Source: Meghimatium bilineatum (lineage: Eukaryota > Mollusca > Gastropoda > Stylommatophora > Philomycidae). From it: a stretch of DNA of 64,000 nucleotides. The DNA lies in NCBI GenBank assembly GCA_034231615.1, contig CM067322.1:101579587-101643586 (forward strand). Direction: 5' to 3'. The number at the start of each line of letters is the position of its first letter. The stretch's first letter is position 1. Below the pieces are notes generated by a model. It was not told where the DNA came from, ran no database searches, and saw nothing but the letters and a program-made list of their open reading frames with translations. This document shows, one piece after another, positions 9,960-21,538 of this stretch. The position numbers were made by a program, and so were the translations under genes.

Positions 9960-12485
9960 TACAACTGGAAAGCAGAGGGGGAGGGGTTTACAAATTCCCA
10001 TAAAAGTGTGCACGTAATTCATGGACATCCTCTATCTTAATATATGCCTTATTCTCGAAACGTCATGATCTTGTATGAGTTCATAGTTGCCATGCTCTAA
10101 ACGTGATACCTTGTATAAGTTCATAGTTGCCATTTTGTTACAATTATGTGTTGTTATTTATATTTATTTACCATATTAAATAGGTCTGCAGTTGGTGAAT
10201 GAAGAATAAGGGCATAACGATGACCTTCTAGATAAACATTATGTAGATATTATCTGTAGGTCTATGGTCTTAACAGGTCTTTTCCCATCAGGGCTGTAGA
10301 GATTGTATGTATATATTATCTGTAGGTATATGGTCTTAACAGGTCTTTTCCCATCAGGGCTGTAGAGATTGTATGTATATATTATCTGTAGGTATATGGT
10401 CTTTTCACCTTTGAAAATAAATGTTTTAGAAGGCTATTAAACATACGTTGGTCAGACTTCAAATCAAACACAGTTGTCATGCAAGAATCAAAACAAGAAT
10501 ATGTATTCATATATATTAGAAAGCGTCGCTGGAATTACATCGGACACGCGCTACGAATGGATACTGAAAGACTTCCCTGTCAAGCTTTGATGCGGTTACC
10601 AAATGGTTACCAACGGGGAAACAAATGGTTTATAGTAGTGGTAAGGCGATAAGGTGACAAAGTGTGTTGTACGTATGAATCTTCATCGTACGTGATGGTT
10701 GGTTGGTCTGATTGTTGGTAATTGGTATTGTCACAAGATAAATGGTCAGGAAGGCGCGTGATGTATTTCCGTGTTCTATTTGTGAGAGGTGTCTGGGTTG
10801 TTACTCTGTATGTTGCAGCGTTACACAGTAACAGATGATCTGTACAAATAGTCCACACAGTTCTTTAATATAACAGACTGACTATTGGAGTAAATACATT
10901 CAACTATTTAATTTCAAATAAGCGACATCAACTTCCGGCACAAATAGTACCAATAAACTGTGGTTTAAACTCTCATAGACAATAGCAGCAGTAATAGTAA
11001 TATACGATTCATAGATAGACAGCATTAACTTCAAGTAATAGTATCAATAAACAGTGATCTATATTCTACGTATTCCTGGTCAGCTTGAAAATCGCTGACT
11101 ATAAATATGAAATCGAAGTATTTTCACACAAACACAAGCAATTAAGATTTCTCTGTCAGATAGCTGACAATAATTATCATAAATCGTAGTCTTTGTCACA
11201 CAGACACAGCATCCAAGAACTAATCTCGAAATTCCTATTTCATCGACATACAGGCCAAAAAACGCCTGTCTTCCACACAAAAAAACTCAACTCCAAACTA
11301 AACTTGAACTACCAACTACTGTCGCCCAAAACTAACTCAATTCTCCCCATATAACCCACTTTCGCTCACTAAATCGTTCACAACAAAACCCCGTGTCAAG
11401 ACTAATACACTCTACTGCTTAACTAATAATCGAACCAAGGGAAGGGGTAGGTAGGGGGGAAACCAGGGCGTCCCGATGTAATCATTGCAGATCAGACTAC
11501 AGGAGAATAACGAACTAGTAGTCTGATACTATCACAACCATAGGGCAAGAGAAAACAGGAAAACCAACAGAAATTTTACGTAGAACTATTACAAGGGAAA
11601 GTTTCCTCATCGGCATCAGAAACAATAAAGATCTAAAGCTAATTGCAATGAAACGAAAGACATGAAAAACTATGTCATCCGCCCTATGTGCCGTATTTTG
11701 TCCTAGAGGAATAACTAACTAACTATGGTATAAACATGTCTTCTCCAACCAGGGACGTAGAAATGTTGTAAGTAAGTTTACCTGAAGACAACAGTAATCA
11801 TAAAAGTCAGTCATGTGTGCTTTATGTCAATTCCTAAATTTGATGAAAAATCTGATGACCTTTTCGGCAGAAATCACTAGATGGGCTGAGGGTGAGTTAT
11901 CTACGTTTTGGATACGCTGCTAGTACTTAAAGTCACGCTCTGGTTTGCTAAGAAGGGGTATTTGATCCCTCCCCCCCCCCTCTTAATCTATGAGAATGTC
12001 TCCAATACTTCTGAATGACTTGAAAAAGAGCTACAATGTACCTTAATTTATAACTTCCGCTTGGTCACATAAACACTCGCATTCACAAGCACACAGGTTT
12101 ATTGAAAGTGGAACTTATGAACTGTTATTTGACACGGAGAGTGCCATAACGATGACGTCCATCACTCAATGTATCTTTTGTGATGTGTTTATTGTGGCTA
12201 TAACAAGGTCACGTGACTTGAAACGCATGGTCGGCCATGTTCCAATCTGTTTGTTCAGGAAACGACAACCGGAAACAGGAAGTCAACAAAATAGAACGCA
12301 TTGAAAGTGCGCATTGTATGACAATACAGGAGATGAAGGTAGTGGAGAGTATAGGGGCGGGAGGTATCAGCTGAACAACGTATGACTTACACAGAACCAT
12401 CAGGTGAAGAATGAAATATTATCATGGAAATGAAATTTGACATGACAGAATAATCATCTGTATACCATGAAAAAAAAAAAATTTC
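9960..12485. other. Intergenic or intronic sequence without a recognised gene
   Basis: A 66-bp unit (TATCTGTAGG...CATCAGGGCTGTAGAG) is repeated about 2.3 times at 10250-10400. Otherwise the 2.5 kb show no exon, RNA gene or mobile element I can support. Confidence 0.5.
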
Positions 12486-12489
12486 ATGA

Positions 12490-12660
12490 AAAGTGACACG
12501 TAAAGTGGCTAACCATAAATTACGTCAACATGAAAAGGGGGGGGGGGGGGTCTGAAAACAGTTTTTTCATTTGTTGACAAGGGAGGGAGAGGGGGTGTTA
12601 TTTGACAAGTGTGGATGTCAGCAATATTATTTTTATACACCGATTAAATTGTTTTAAAAT
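12490..12660. mobile_element. MITE-like family D fragment with poly-G tract
   Basis: Contains ATTACGTCAACATG, a run of about 14 G, TTGACAAGGGAGGG and a right end TTATACACCGATTAAATTG similar to that of 9598-9793. Confidence 0.4.
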
Positions 12661-12930
12661 ATATTCATCATCATCAAGTGCCAACTCTGAAAAACGATGG
12701 TTTACTGTAGAGGACCTCCAACATCCCCTGTCTCTTGTCTTGGTGGCGCACTCTGCTAGACTGTAACCTGTCCATCTTGTGATGTTACTCTATCACTTGA
12801 ATCTCCTCTACCATTTGCTCTCTTCCCTTTGACTTATCCCTCAAGTAAAGACTTCAACAAGGTGTCATGTCTTTTAACATGTCCACAATACTTTATTTGT
12901 CTGATCTTTATTTCCTATAATAGTATCATG
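12660..12930 (-). mobile_element. RTE-like LINE 3' end
   Basis: The reverse complement matches the 3' end of the + copy at 30520-31165, including the segment before the terminal GATGATGATGA tail, which here appears as TCATCATCATCAAGTGCC. The coding trace is badly decayed. Confidence 0.7.
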
Positions 12931-13200
12931 TAATTTGAAATCTATTAAACACGTTTAAATACAAAATTATATTGTAAAATTAACTCTACTGCACATGCCA
13001 TTATGGATATTTTTCCATCTTCACACTTGGCAGTAGATAATGGATATTATTGTCGTAACTACCAGATCTGATTTGAGCTTTCACCAAATAAAGTTTATAC
13101 AACTTAGTTAGACTCTATCGCGGTTCACTCAATTCGGAAACTATTCCATGAAAGAAATATCAAGAGATGTCATTAATATCCTTCAGAAAGAAAATGTTAT

Positions 13201-13417
13201 GACTTACCAACAGTCCCCAATGATCAAACATCCAACAATCTGACTTACCAACAGTCCCCAATGATCAAACATCCAACAATCTGACTTACCAACAGTCCCC
13301 AATGATCAAACATCCAACAATCTGACTTACCAACAGTCCCCAATGATCAAACATCCAACAATCTGACTTACCAACAGTCCCCAATGATCAAACATCCAAC
13401 AATCTGACTTACCAACT
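13201..13417. repeat. 41-bp minisatellite, 5.3 units
   Basis: Unit CTGACTTACCAACAGTCCCC then AATGATCAAACATCCAACAAT, nearly perfect. Confidence 0.95.
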
Positions 13418-13432
13418 GTGATCGTGATTAAG

Positions 13433-13600
13433 TAGTGGTGATGATAATACTCATGATGGTGTTGATGATGCTTATTATGATGATGGCGATGATAATGATG
13501 GTAATGATGTTAATGATGTTAATGATGTTAATGATGTTAATGATGGTAATGATGGTAATGACGGTGTTGATGGTGATGATGATGGTAGTGATGGTATTGG
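13433..13600. repeat. ATG/GAT trinucleotide microsatellite
   Basis: Imperfect GATGAT and GTTAATGAT repeats. The open methionine-rich frame is an artefact. Confidence 0.9.
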
Positions 13601-13727
13601 TGTTGTGTTGTTATATTTGTTGACATTGTTCTGTTATTTGCGCGTTTAAATGTAAGTTTTGTAATTCGCTATATTTCTTTGTCTTCTTGATTAGTTGTTC
13701 CAATCCCATTATATCATCTGATAGGAG

Positions 13728-13879
13728 CACAGTGCCGCCTGCGTAGCGTAGTTCAGGGACAGTGCCGCCTGCGTAGCGTAGTTCAGGGACAGTGCCACCT
13801 GCGTAGCGTAGTTCAGGGACAGTGCCGCCTGCGTAGCGTAGTTCAGGGACAGTGCCGCCTGCGTAGCGTAGTTCAGGGA
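13728..13879. repeat. 30-bp minisatellite, 5 units
   Basis: Unit AGTGCCGCCTGCGTAGCGTA then GTTCAGGGAC. One unit has a single G to A change. Confidence 0.95.
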
Positions 13880-14014
13880 TTTCAAAAGTATTGATGCTAT
13901 AACAAAGCGTGATAGTCATCGTTTTCTTGCATTTGAGTTAAATATGAAAGTATTCCAGAGTGTGTGAATGTCTTAGATAAGGTTGTGACTACATTTGCCC
14001 GATAAAGGAGCATA

Positions 14015-14180
14015 GAACAGTCACGCGGTTATCTGCCATGCACGTCGCAGGAAGCGACTAAGAAGATTTTCGGTGGCGGAGTTGACAATTCCATCCAATA
14101 GAGGGTCAACGTGACTCAGAAGCTATGCTGAAGTTGGATGTTTCAGGCCGAAAGAATCAGATCTGTAAAATCTGAAAGAA
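14015..14180 (+). mobile_element. SINE-like repeat family A fragment
   Basis: Sense orientation: GGAAGCGACTAAGAAGATTT, ATTCCATCCAATAGAGGGTC, AGCTATGCTGAAGTTGGATG and TCAGGCCGAAAG. The 3' end and tail are lost. Confidence 0.7.
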
Positions 14181-14477
14181 GACATTCCGTTCTATGGACT
14201 TACTCCTGATTTTTAAACAGTTTTCTACTTCAACAGAAATGTGAGCGCTTTCACGCAACGTCATTAATTAAACATTTTTCTACTTCGACAGAAATGTGGG
14301 AATGATTTTATTGAAATATGGAGCAGTACTTATTGTTTTCAAATGTTTGTCTTGTATTTCCTTAAAAAATACCTTAATGTTGAAAATGTCTTGTAAACTG
14401 TTATTTATAATTTTTCTTATCAATATTCAATATTCTGATAGTCTGTACGTGAATTGTCAAGTTGATCGATCTTGTGT

Positions 14478-14615
14478 TTTATGTGAGTACTGTTGTTATA
14501 GTTTTATGTGAGTACTGTTATAGTTTTATGTGAGTACTGTTATAGTTTTATGTGAGTACTGTTATAGTTTTATGTGAGTACTGTTGTTATAGTTTTATGT
14601 GAGTACTGTTATAGT
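14478..14615. repeat. 22-25-bp minisatellite
   Basis: About six units of GTTTTATGTGAGTACTGTTATA, some with an extra GTT. Confidence 0.9.
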
Positions 14616-14619
14616 TTTG

Positions 14620-15125
14620 CCGCTGTCCCACTTATTATCCATTGTTGAAATTTTAGAAGAATACTACAAATAAAAGATCTTACCCCACCTTATTCCCTTC
14701 CCCACTCTTCATATGGAAGGTCTAGGTCAACATTTTATTTCGGATATTGCCATGAGCTACCCTCCTCCGTGGGGTTAGTAGAAAACATTTAGAGCCAAAT
14801 TCTGGATGACTGGAGAAACAATATTATCAATTACTCTGATTCCAGAATTAAGCAAACTGAAACGTACTGCGCACATATATAAATTATATGTATATCTTGC
14901 CATTACACCGCCACTATGATCGCTCATCTGGACCAAGGATCTTCCATGCGACAGAAGCAGCAGATATAACCAGTTAAATCCACAGCAATTTACATTTTTA
15001 CGCCGTATTTATCCTTTGTTACTGTCGACTGACTTTAAATGAATATTAACTTGACATTTTTTGAATAGAATCTGCCATGTTTCTTTTCTTGAAGCCAACG
15101 AGTTACCCGAGTACGACATGGATCA
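14620..15125. other. No gene recognised
   Basis: Unassigned sequence with no repeat, exon or RNA gene visible. Confidence 0.45.
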
Positions 15126-15129
15126 GAGA

Positions 15130-16545
15130 ATAATAACACTGACATGTGTGATTTATTTCGTGACATGGCTGAATGTGTGAGATTCATGTAGTGGGACGGC
15201 TGAATGTGTGTGATTTATTTCGTGACATGGCTGAATGTGTGAGATTCATGTAGTGGGACGGCTGAATGTGTGAGATTCATTTAGTGGGACGGCTGAATGT
15301 GTGAGATTCATTTAGTGAGACGGCTGAATGTGTGAGATTCATTTAGTGAGACGGCTGAATGTGTGAGATTCATGTAGTGAGACGGCTGAATGTGTGAGAT
15401 TCATTTAGTGAGACGGCTGAATGTGTGAGATTCATGTAGTGAGACGGCTGAATGTGTGAGATTCATTTAGTGAGACGGCTGAATGTGTGAGATTCATTTA
15501 GTGAGACGGCTGAATGTGTGAGATTCATTTAGTGAGACGGCTGAGTGTGTGAGATTCATTTAGTGAGACGGCTGAATGTGTGAGATTATTTAGTGAGACG
15601 GCTGAATGTGTGAGATTCATTTAGTGAGACGGCTGAGTGTGTGAGATTCATGTAGTGAGACGGCTTAATGTATTGGTTTCATGTAGTGAGACGGCTGAAT
15701 GTATTGGTTTCATATAGTGAGACGGCTGAATGTATTGGTTTCATGTAGTGAGACGGCTGAATGTATTGGTTTCATATAGTGAGACGGCTGAATGTATTGG
15801 TTTCATGTAGTGAGACGGCTGAATGTGTGAGATTCATTTAGTGAGACGGCTGAATGTGTGAGATTCATGTAGTGAGACGGCTGAATGTGTGAGATTCATT
15901 TAGTGAGACGGCTGAATGTGTGAGATTCATTTAGTGAGACGGCTGAATGTGTGAGATTCATTTAGTGAGACGGCTGAGTGTGTGAGATTCATTTAGTGAG
16001 ACGGCTGAATGTGTGAGATTATTTAGTGAGACGGCTGAATGTGTGAGATTCATTTAGTGAGACGGCTGAATGTGTGAGATTCATTTAGTGAGACGGCTGA
16101 GTGTGTGAGATTCATTTAGTGAGACGGCTGAATGTGTGAGATTATTTAGTGAGACGGCTGAATGTGTGAGATTCATTTAGTGAGACGGCTTAATGTATTG
16201 GTTTCATGTAGTGAGACGGCTGAATGTATTGGTTTCATATAGTGAGACGGCTGAATGTATTGGTTTCATGTCGTGAGACGGCTGAATGTATTGGTTTCAT
16301 ATAGTGAGACGGCTGAATGTATTGGTTTCATATAGTGAGACGGCTGAATGTGTGAGATTCATGTCGTGAGGCGGCTGAATGTATTGGTTTCATATAGTGA
16401 GACGGCTGAATGTATTGGTTTCATATAGTGAGACGGCTGAATGTATTGGTTTCATGTAGTGAGACGGCTGAATGTATTGGTTTCATGTAGTGAGACGGCT
16501 GAATGTATTGGTTTCATGTAGTGAGACGGCTGAATGTGTGAGATT
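15130..16545. repeat. 31-bp satellite with two alternating unit types
   Basis: About 45 units around GTGAGACGGCTGAATGTGTG plus AGATTCATTTA. A second type replaces the end with TATTGGTTTCATGTA. The types occur in blocks (for example 15661-15820 and 16190-16520), and a 30-bp unit with a missing base recurs, so whole blocks were re-duplicated. Confidence 0.95.
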
Positions 16546-16624
16546 TGATGATTTTACCCTATGATCTCCATTGGAATGAGGCTTGCTGAATATCGATGCC
16601 TGTAGTGCTGGAATAAACCAACAT

Positions 16625-16715
16625 ATAAATGGGTCGTGGTGGCGTAGTGGTTAAGCGGTTCGATTTGTGGTCAAGAGGTCTCGAGCTCGAATCCCACGAA
16701 CGACGTCTTGTTTAT
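16625..16715 (+). mobile_element. tRNA-derived SINE head (family H)
   Basis: Box A-like TGGCGTAGTGGTTAAGCGG and box B-like GAGCTCGAATCCCAC are spaced as in a tRNA. An acceptor-like stem can form (TCGTGG with CCACGA), but no clean anticodon arm is seen. The same head is found on the minus strand at 43484-43550, both followed by GTCTTG. A SINE promoter is more likely than a working tRNA. Confidence 0.6.
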
Positions 16716-16954
16716 AAAATGATGTAATTAGGACATCCTGTGTGTTATCGTTTGAAGCTACAGAGTTACGTGCTGTGAGTGATACTATCAGCAGCTGCGT
16801 ACTGCTTTATTGGAGTACTTATGGAGTTACCGAGTTCCATGAAGTCAATTCTCTACGCCTTTTCAATATCCATAAAGTATTACCGTGAGATTACACACAC
16901 AAAATCACGACAAACTCTCCTGCGGAGTAGATGATATCATGCTAATGGCATTGC

Positions 16955-17120
16955 ACTCTACATCCACATTTCTCTCTCCATCCACATTGCACCCTACAGC
17001 CACGTTACACCATACATCCACATTACAATCTACATCAACATTAAATTCACATTACACCCTACATCAACATTACACTGTATATCCACATTACACTCTACAT
17101 CCACATTTACCCTACATCAA
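16955..17120. repeat. Degenerate short repeat of ACATCCACATTACAC
   Basis: Loose repeats of CTACATCCACATTACACC and CTACATCAACATTACAC. Confidence 0.6.
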
Positions 17121-17134
17121 CATTACATTCTATA

Positions 17135-17180
17135 TTCAGGTGACATATATTCAGGTGACATATATTCAGGTGACATATCG
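17135..17180. repeat. 16-bp repeat, 3 units
   Basis: ATATTCAGGTGACATA repeated, leading into the 42-bp satellite. Confidence 0.8.
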
Positions 17181-18987
17181 TATATTCTGCGTGAGCTAGT
17201 CACTTATCAACAACCATACATCGTGGTCCTGCGTGATCTAGTCAGTTACCGACAACCATACATCGTGGTCCTGCGTGAGCTAGTCAGTTACCGACAACCA
17301 TACATCGTGGTACTGCGGAAGCTAGTCAGTTACCGACAACCATACATCGTGGTCCTGCGTGAGCTAGTCAGTTATCAAGAACCATACATCGTGGTCCTGC
17401 GTGAGCTAGTCAGTTACCAACAACCATACATCGTGGTCCTGCGTGAGCTAGTCAGTTACCAACAACCATACATTGTGGTCCTGCGTGATCTAGTCAGTTA
17501 CCGACAACCATACATCGTGGTCCTGCGTGTGCTAGTCAGTTACCGACAACCATACATCGTGGTCCTGCGTGAGCTAGTCAGTTACCGACAACCATACATC
17601 GTGGTCCTGCGTGAGCTAGTCAGTTACCGACAACCATACATCGTGGTCCTTGCGTGAGCTAGTCAGTTACCAACAACCATACATCGTGGTCCTGCGTGAG
17701 CTAGTCAGTTATCAACAACCATACATCGTGGTCCTGCGTGAGCTAGTCAGTTACCGACAACCATACATCGTGGTCCTACGTGAGCTAGTCAGTTACCGAC
17801 AACCATACATCGTGGTCCTGCGTGAGCTAGTCAGTTACCAACAACCATACATCGTGGTCCTACGTGAGCTAGTCGGTTACCGACAACCATACATCGTGGT
17901 CCTGCGTGAGCTAGTCAGTTACCGACAACCATACATCGTGGTCCTGCGTGAGCTAGTCAGTTACCGACAACCATACATCGTGGTCCTGCGTGAGCTAGTC
18001 AGTTACCGACAACCATACATCGTGGTCCTGCGTGAGCTAGTTAGTTACCGACAACCATACATCGTGGTCCTGCGTGAGCTAGTCAGTTACCAACAACCAT
18101 ACATCGTGGTCCTGCGTAAGCTAGTCAGTTATCGACAACCATACATCGTGGTCCTGCATGAGCTAGTCAGTTACCGACAACCATACATCGTGGTCCTGCG
18201 TGAGCTAGTCAGTTATCAACAACCATACATCGTGGTCCTGCGTGAGCTAGTCAGTTACCGACAACCATACATCGTGGTCCTGCGTGAGCTAGTCAGTTAC
18301 CGACAACCATACATCGTGGTCCTGCGTGAGCTAGTCAGTTACCGACAACCATATATCGTGGTCCTGCGTGAGCTAGTAAGTTACCGACAACCATACATCG
18401 TGGTCCTGCGTGAGCTAGTCAGTTACCGACAACCATACATCGTGGTCCTGCGTGAGCTAGTCAGTTACCGACAACCATACATCGTGGTCCTGCGTGAGCT
18501 AGTCAGTTACCGACAACCATACATCGTGGTCCTGCGTGAGCTAGTCAGTTACCAACAACCATACATCGTGGTCCTGCGTGAGCTAGTCAGTTATCAAGAA
18601 CCATACATCGTGGTCCTGCGTGAGCTAGTCAGTTACCAACAACCATACATCGTGGTCCTGCGTGAGCTAGTCAGTTATCGACAACCATACATCGTGGTCC
18701 TGCGTGAGCTAGTCAGTTACCGACAACCATACATCGTGGTCCTGCGTGAGCTAGTCAGTTACCGACAACCATACATCGTGGTCCTGCGTGAGCTAGTCAG
18801 TTATCAACAACCATACATCGTGGTCCTGCGTGAGCTAGTCAGTTATCAACAACCATACATCGTGGTCCTGCGTGAGCTAGTCAGTTATCAACAACCATAC
18901 ATCGTGGTCCTGCGTGAGCTAGTCAGTTATCAACAACCATACATCTTGGTCATGCGTGAGCTAGTTAGTTACCAATAACTATACATC
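17180..18987. repeat. 42-bp satellite, left block (about 43 units)
   Basis: Unit GTGAGCTAGTCAGTTACCGA then CAACCATACATCGTGGTCCTGC. It encodes an apparent 14-residue repeat (ELVSYRQPYIVVLR) only because 42 is a multiple of three. One frame break occurs at about 17650 (CCTTGCG). The block resumes at 23107 after the retrotransposon. Its last unit carries the rare variant CCAATAACTATACAT. Confidence 0.97.
18967..18987 (+). repeat. 21-bp inverted-repeat arm at inversion junction (left)
   Basis: AGTTACCAATAACTATACAT plus C, identical to the reverse complement of 21518-21538. It is satellite-derived. Confidence 0.85.
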
Positions 18988-18995
18988 AGAGTGTG

Positions 18996-20402
18996 AAAAA
19001 AAACACACCCAGAGATGTCATTGTTCTAGTTCTTTCTAAACTTTTCCCGGACAACGAAACTTGTGGCATGGGTGTCTTTACCATGTGATTGTTCAATGAA
19101 ACCCACGTCACGAATGCCTTAGACGGATTAACCACTGCTCCCGTATCTCGACACCAATTTGTCAGTCTGTCCAGCTCCTTCTGTAGTTCCACGACGCACT
19201 CTTCTCGATTTCTGCCCTGTCTATACACCAGGATATCATCGGCATATGACATCGTTCTGCCAACACCTGTGATTTGATTGCCAGCGATATGTACTTTGTA
19301 TACATTGAAAAGTACAGGAGATAGAAGCGATCCCTGTGGCAGGCCAGGGCTAATAACCGTTTGTGTAGATATCCAGTTACCACACTTAAGAATTACAACC
19401 CTGTGCATCAGGGCGGCGCCAACCCAATGCACGACAAAATGATTAACTGCAAGATTTAACAGCTGGTGCATCAAGATATCCAAGGTCACCCTATTGTTCT
19501 CATCCTCAAGGTCTATTGCGACCGCACATGTCTCCATGCGCGAATCGAACCCCTCAAAAACATCCTGCGCAAATATGGCTGCATTTTGCCATGTCTTCTT
19601 TCCTGGACGATATCCTCCTAACAATGTTGGTAAACACTTATTTCTTTCAAGATAACACGATACCTTCCGGGCCACAATTTTTTCCAAAAGCTTGCCAATC
19701 GTATTCTGCATAGTTATTATTCTGTAGCCATGTATCCTGGTGTGGTCCTTCCCAGGTTTGGGTAGTGGAACTAAATAGCTGTGTAACCAGTCTTCTTTCA
19801 CTGTGCCCTTTAGAAGGCTATTATTGAACATGTCCGCCAACTCTCCCAACTCCTCATCCGTTCTCCGACTAATGTCATCGTATCTAATGCCATCTGGCCC
19901 TGGTGCTGTTGTTTTTGTACTTTTCAGTGCCTTCCTGATTTCTTCAACTGTGATTAGCATATGGTTTTCCATGCTCAAGTTCTTACACGTGTCTGTGAGC
20001 GTTTTCCTGATTTCTTGATATGCCTCCACATTTCTCTGACCAATTTGTGCGGTGTAGTGTGCCAGCAACGCCGCACCTTTTGTCTCGTCCGTCTTCTGCC
20101 AGACGGTATCGTCGCTCTGGAAATCGGCAATAGTCACGCGTCTTGTCAGACCATTCATGGACTTGTGTAACCGCCAGAACAAGTTTAGTGACTTTTCGCG
20201 TGTGATCTCCTTGCAAAATTCGTCCCATTTTGACGCCTTTGCTGACTTTGCAATATCTTTGAATGTTTGGACTAAGATATCTTTCTTCCGTTTCCATTGT
20301 GCGACCTCCATGGGCTGAGCCGCAACACGTTTCCGTGCCCTTTGCCATAGTGATACTGCTTTCCGTTTCTCGCTCCAAGCCCTTTGAACCTCTTCGTTCC
20401 AC
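18996..20402 (-). pseudogene. Reverse transcriptase of I-type LINE (ORF2 middle part)
   Basis: Minus-strand frame with the standard RT blocks in order: LVPLPKPGKDHTRIHGYRI, then AVAIDLEDENNRV (first catalytic Asp), GLPQGSLLSPVLFNVY, and SYADDILVY with the intact DD pair. The next conserved element, SLGVFF, is where the inversion cuts the protein. Upstream linkage to the endonuclease needs at least one frameshift near 20270-20400. The enzyme would copy element RNA at a nicked chromosomal target. The long open RT frame suggests a fairly young insertion, yet it cannot make a full protein in this arrangement. Confidence 0.88.
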
Positions 20403-20409
20403 CAGGGGG

Positions 20410-21175
20410 CCTATCCCACACCTGATTTCCCACTACTTGAGCCTTACGTTTGTCTTGTCGAATTCTGCTCAAAACATCCACTCCTCTGCGATCATACTTA
20501 AAGGATCTTACCTTTGACCTTATCTGCTTACTTTTGTCATTTTTTAAGAGAACAACACATGTGATGTGGTCATTGCCATGATGCCCTAGCACGTCCCATT
20601 TGCAGATAGCCACAGAAGCTGATGACACTAGTGCCAGGTCGATAGCGCTATCATCATCACCATCCCTGCTTGCCATCCTTGTTATACGGCCATCGTTAAG
20701 GCACACCAGGTCCGTATCTGTCAGGGCTTCCTCAAGTTCTCTTCCCTGTTTGTTCGAAGCACTAGTGCCTCATGATGTACCTTTCGCATTGAAGTCACCG
20801 CAAAAGAGGATCTGCTTTTCCTGTTCCATTATCTCCCCTAGGATCTTCCAACCCTGAAGATCAATGCTCGTGTTGCAGGCATACACATTTACAATCATGA
20901 TTGGGTGCTGGACCCTCTGGACCCTCACTGCCTGTAACTGGATATTGTCGCTATCCCACTTGGATATATCAACCTCGCATACACTAAAACCCTCGCGTAC
21001 TAAGATTGCCTGTCCAAGATGTCGCCTGTTGTAGAAACACTTAAATCCGGCTATCCTGATATTACCACTTTCACCTAGCTGTGTTTCTTGCAATGCAATG
21101 ACGTCAGCCTCATAACACATCTTTTCTAGCTCTGGTCTACGCTTGTGTACACTGGCCACATTCTAAAACAGCAAA
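20410..21175 (-). pseudogene. AP-type endonuclease of I-type LINE (ORF2 start)
   Basis: Minus-strand exonuclease-endonuclease-phosphatase fold domain. Visible motifs are RRPELEKMCYEADVIALQET (QET), CGDFNAKG (GDFN), DDDSAIDLALV (the SxIDLxL block) and GNDHITCVV in place of the usual SDH. An in-frame stop occurs just after GDFNAKGTS (20768-20770). Another lies before NVASVHKRRP, where related proteins have a WN-type motif. It nicks target DNA to prime reverse transcription. Broken by stops here. Confidence 0.85.
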
Positions 21176-21189
21176 CGCACGTTTTTAAT

Positions 21190-21288
21190 TCATAGCCTAG
21201 CTGTTTTCGATCTCGTTCTTCTAGAACCCGCCCGGTGACTTTTCCTTTTTGAGCCACCTCGTTTAGGCCGCTTGATATTGGCCGCCAT
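21190..21288 (-). CDS. Short, very basic ORF upstream of LINE endonuclease
   Basis: ATG at 21288 (minus) opens 32 codons ending TGA at 21190: MAANIKRPKRGGSKRKSHRA followed by GSRRTRSK. Arginine and lysine make up over a third of the residues, resembling a nuclear localisation or RNA-binding tail. It sits where ORF1 of an I-type element would be, but no zinc-knuckle motif follows. It could be an ORF1 remnant, a leader peptide or chance. Confidence 0.3.
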   Translation of the reverse strand: MAANIKRPKRGGSKRKSHRAGSRRTRSKTARL

Positions 21289-21517
21289 TTTTCATACAGT
21301 GTGACAGCGAATACACTCACGAAGACTTCAGCTCAGATGCACGCACTCCGTTAACACCGGCGAAGATCTTAATGAGTGGACCTCCTGGTCAGAGAATAAC
21401 AACACAACACCACACAATCTCCTAAATGAAAACAACGAATATATCCATTGTTCAAGTGAAACTGTAGGCGACACACAAAACACTTGTGTTGTTATCCACC
21501 ATTTTGACCGGAAGTTC

Positions 21518-21538
21518 GATGTATAGTTATTGGTAACT
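21518..21538 (-). repeat. 21-bp inverted-repeat arm at inversion junction (right)
   Basis: Satellite piece in reverse orientation between the element's 5' end and the resumed sense half. Part of it (AACTATACATCG) also follows the (CTAA)n tail at 23104, consistent with the original target-site duplication. Confidence 0.8.

Larger units (their letters stand above)
18988..21517 (-). mobile_element. I-type LINE, 5' half, inverted
   Basis: 5' UTR, endonuclease and most of the reverse transcriptase of a non-LTR retrotransposon, on the minus strand. The 3' remainder lies on the + strand from 21539. The reading breaks off here at SLGVFFFTL and resumes there at LSFREHVDH, so the two pieces look like halves of one element. 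The 5' end (ACTTCCGGTC, about 21514 on the minus strand) is next to a 21-bp piece of the 42-bp satellite in inverted orientation. The clade is inferred from the RNase H domain and the CTAA tail. Confidence 0.85.

Noticed and set aside
15130-16545. CRISPR array
   Set aside because: Units are directly adjacent with no unique spacers, and the context is animal nuclear DNA. The same applies to the other arrays.
16625-16715. Functional tRNA gene
   Set aside because: Box A and box B are present but the anticodon arm does not fold cleanly and a sister copy is SINE-like.
17223-18978. Long open frame of a 14-residue repeat
   Set aside because: It follows from a stop-free 42-bp satellite unit with a period divisible by three. 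There is no start context, no splice sites, and a frame break at 17650.
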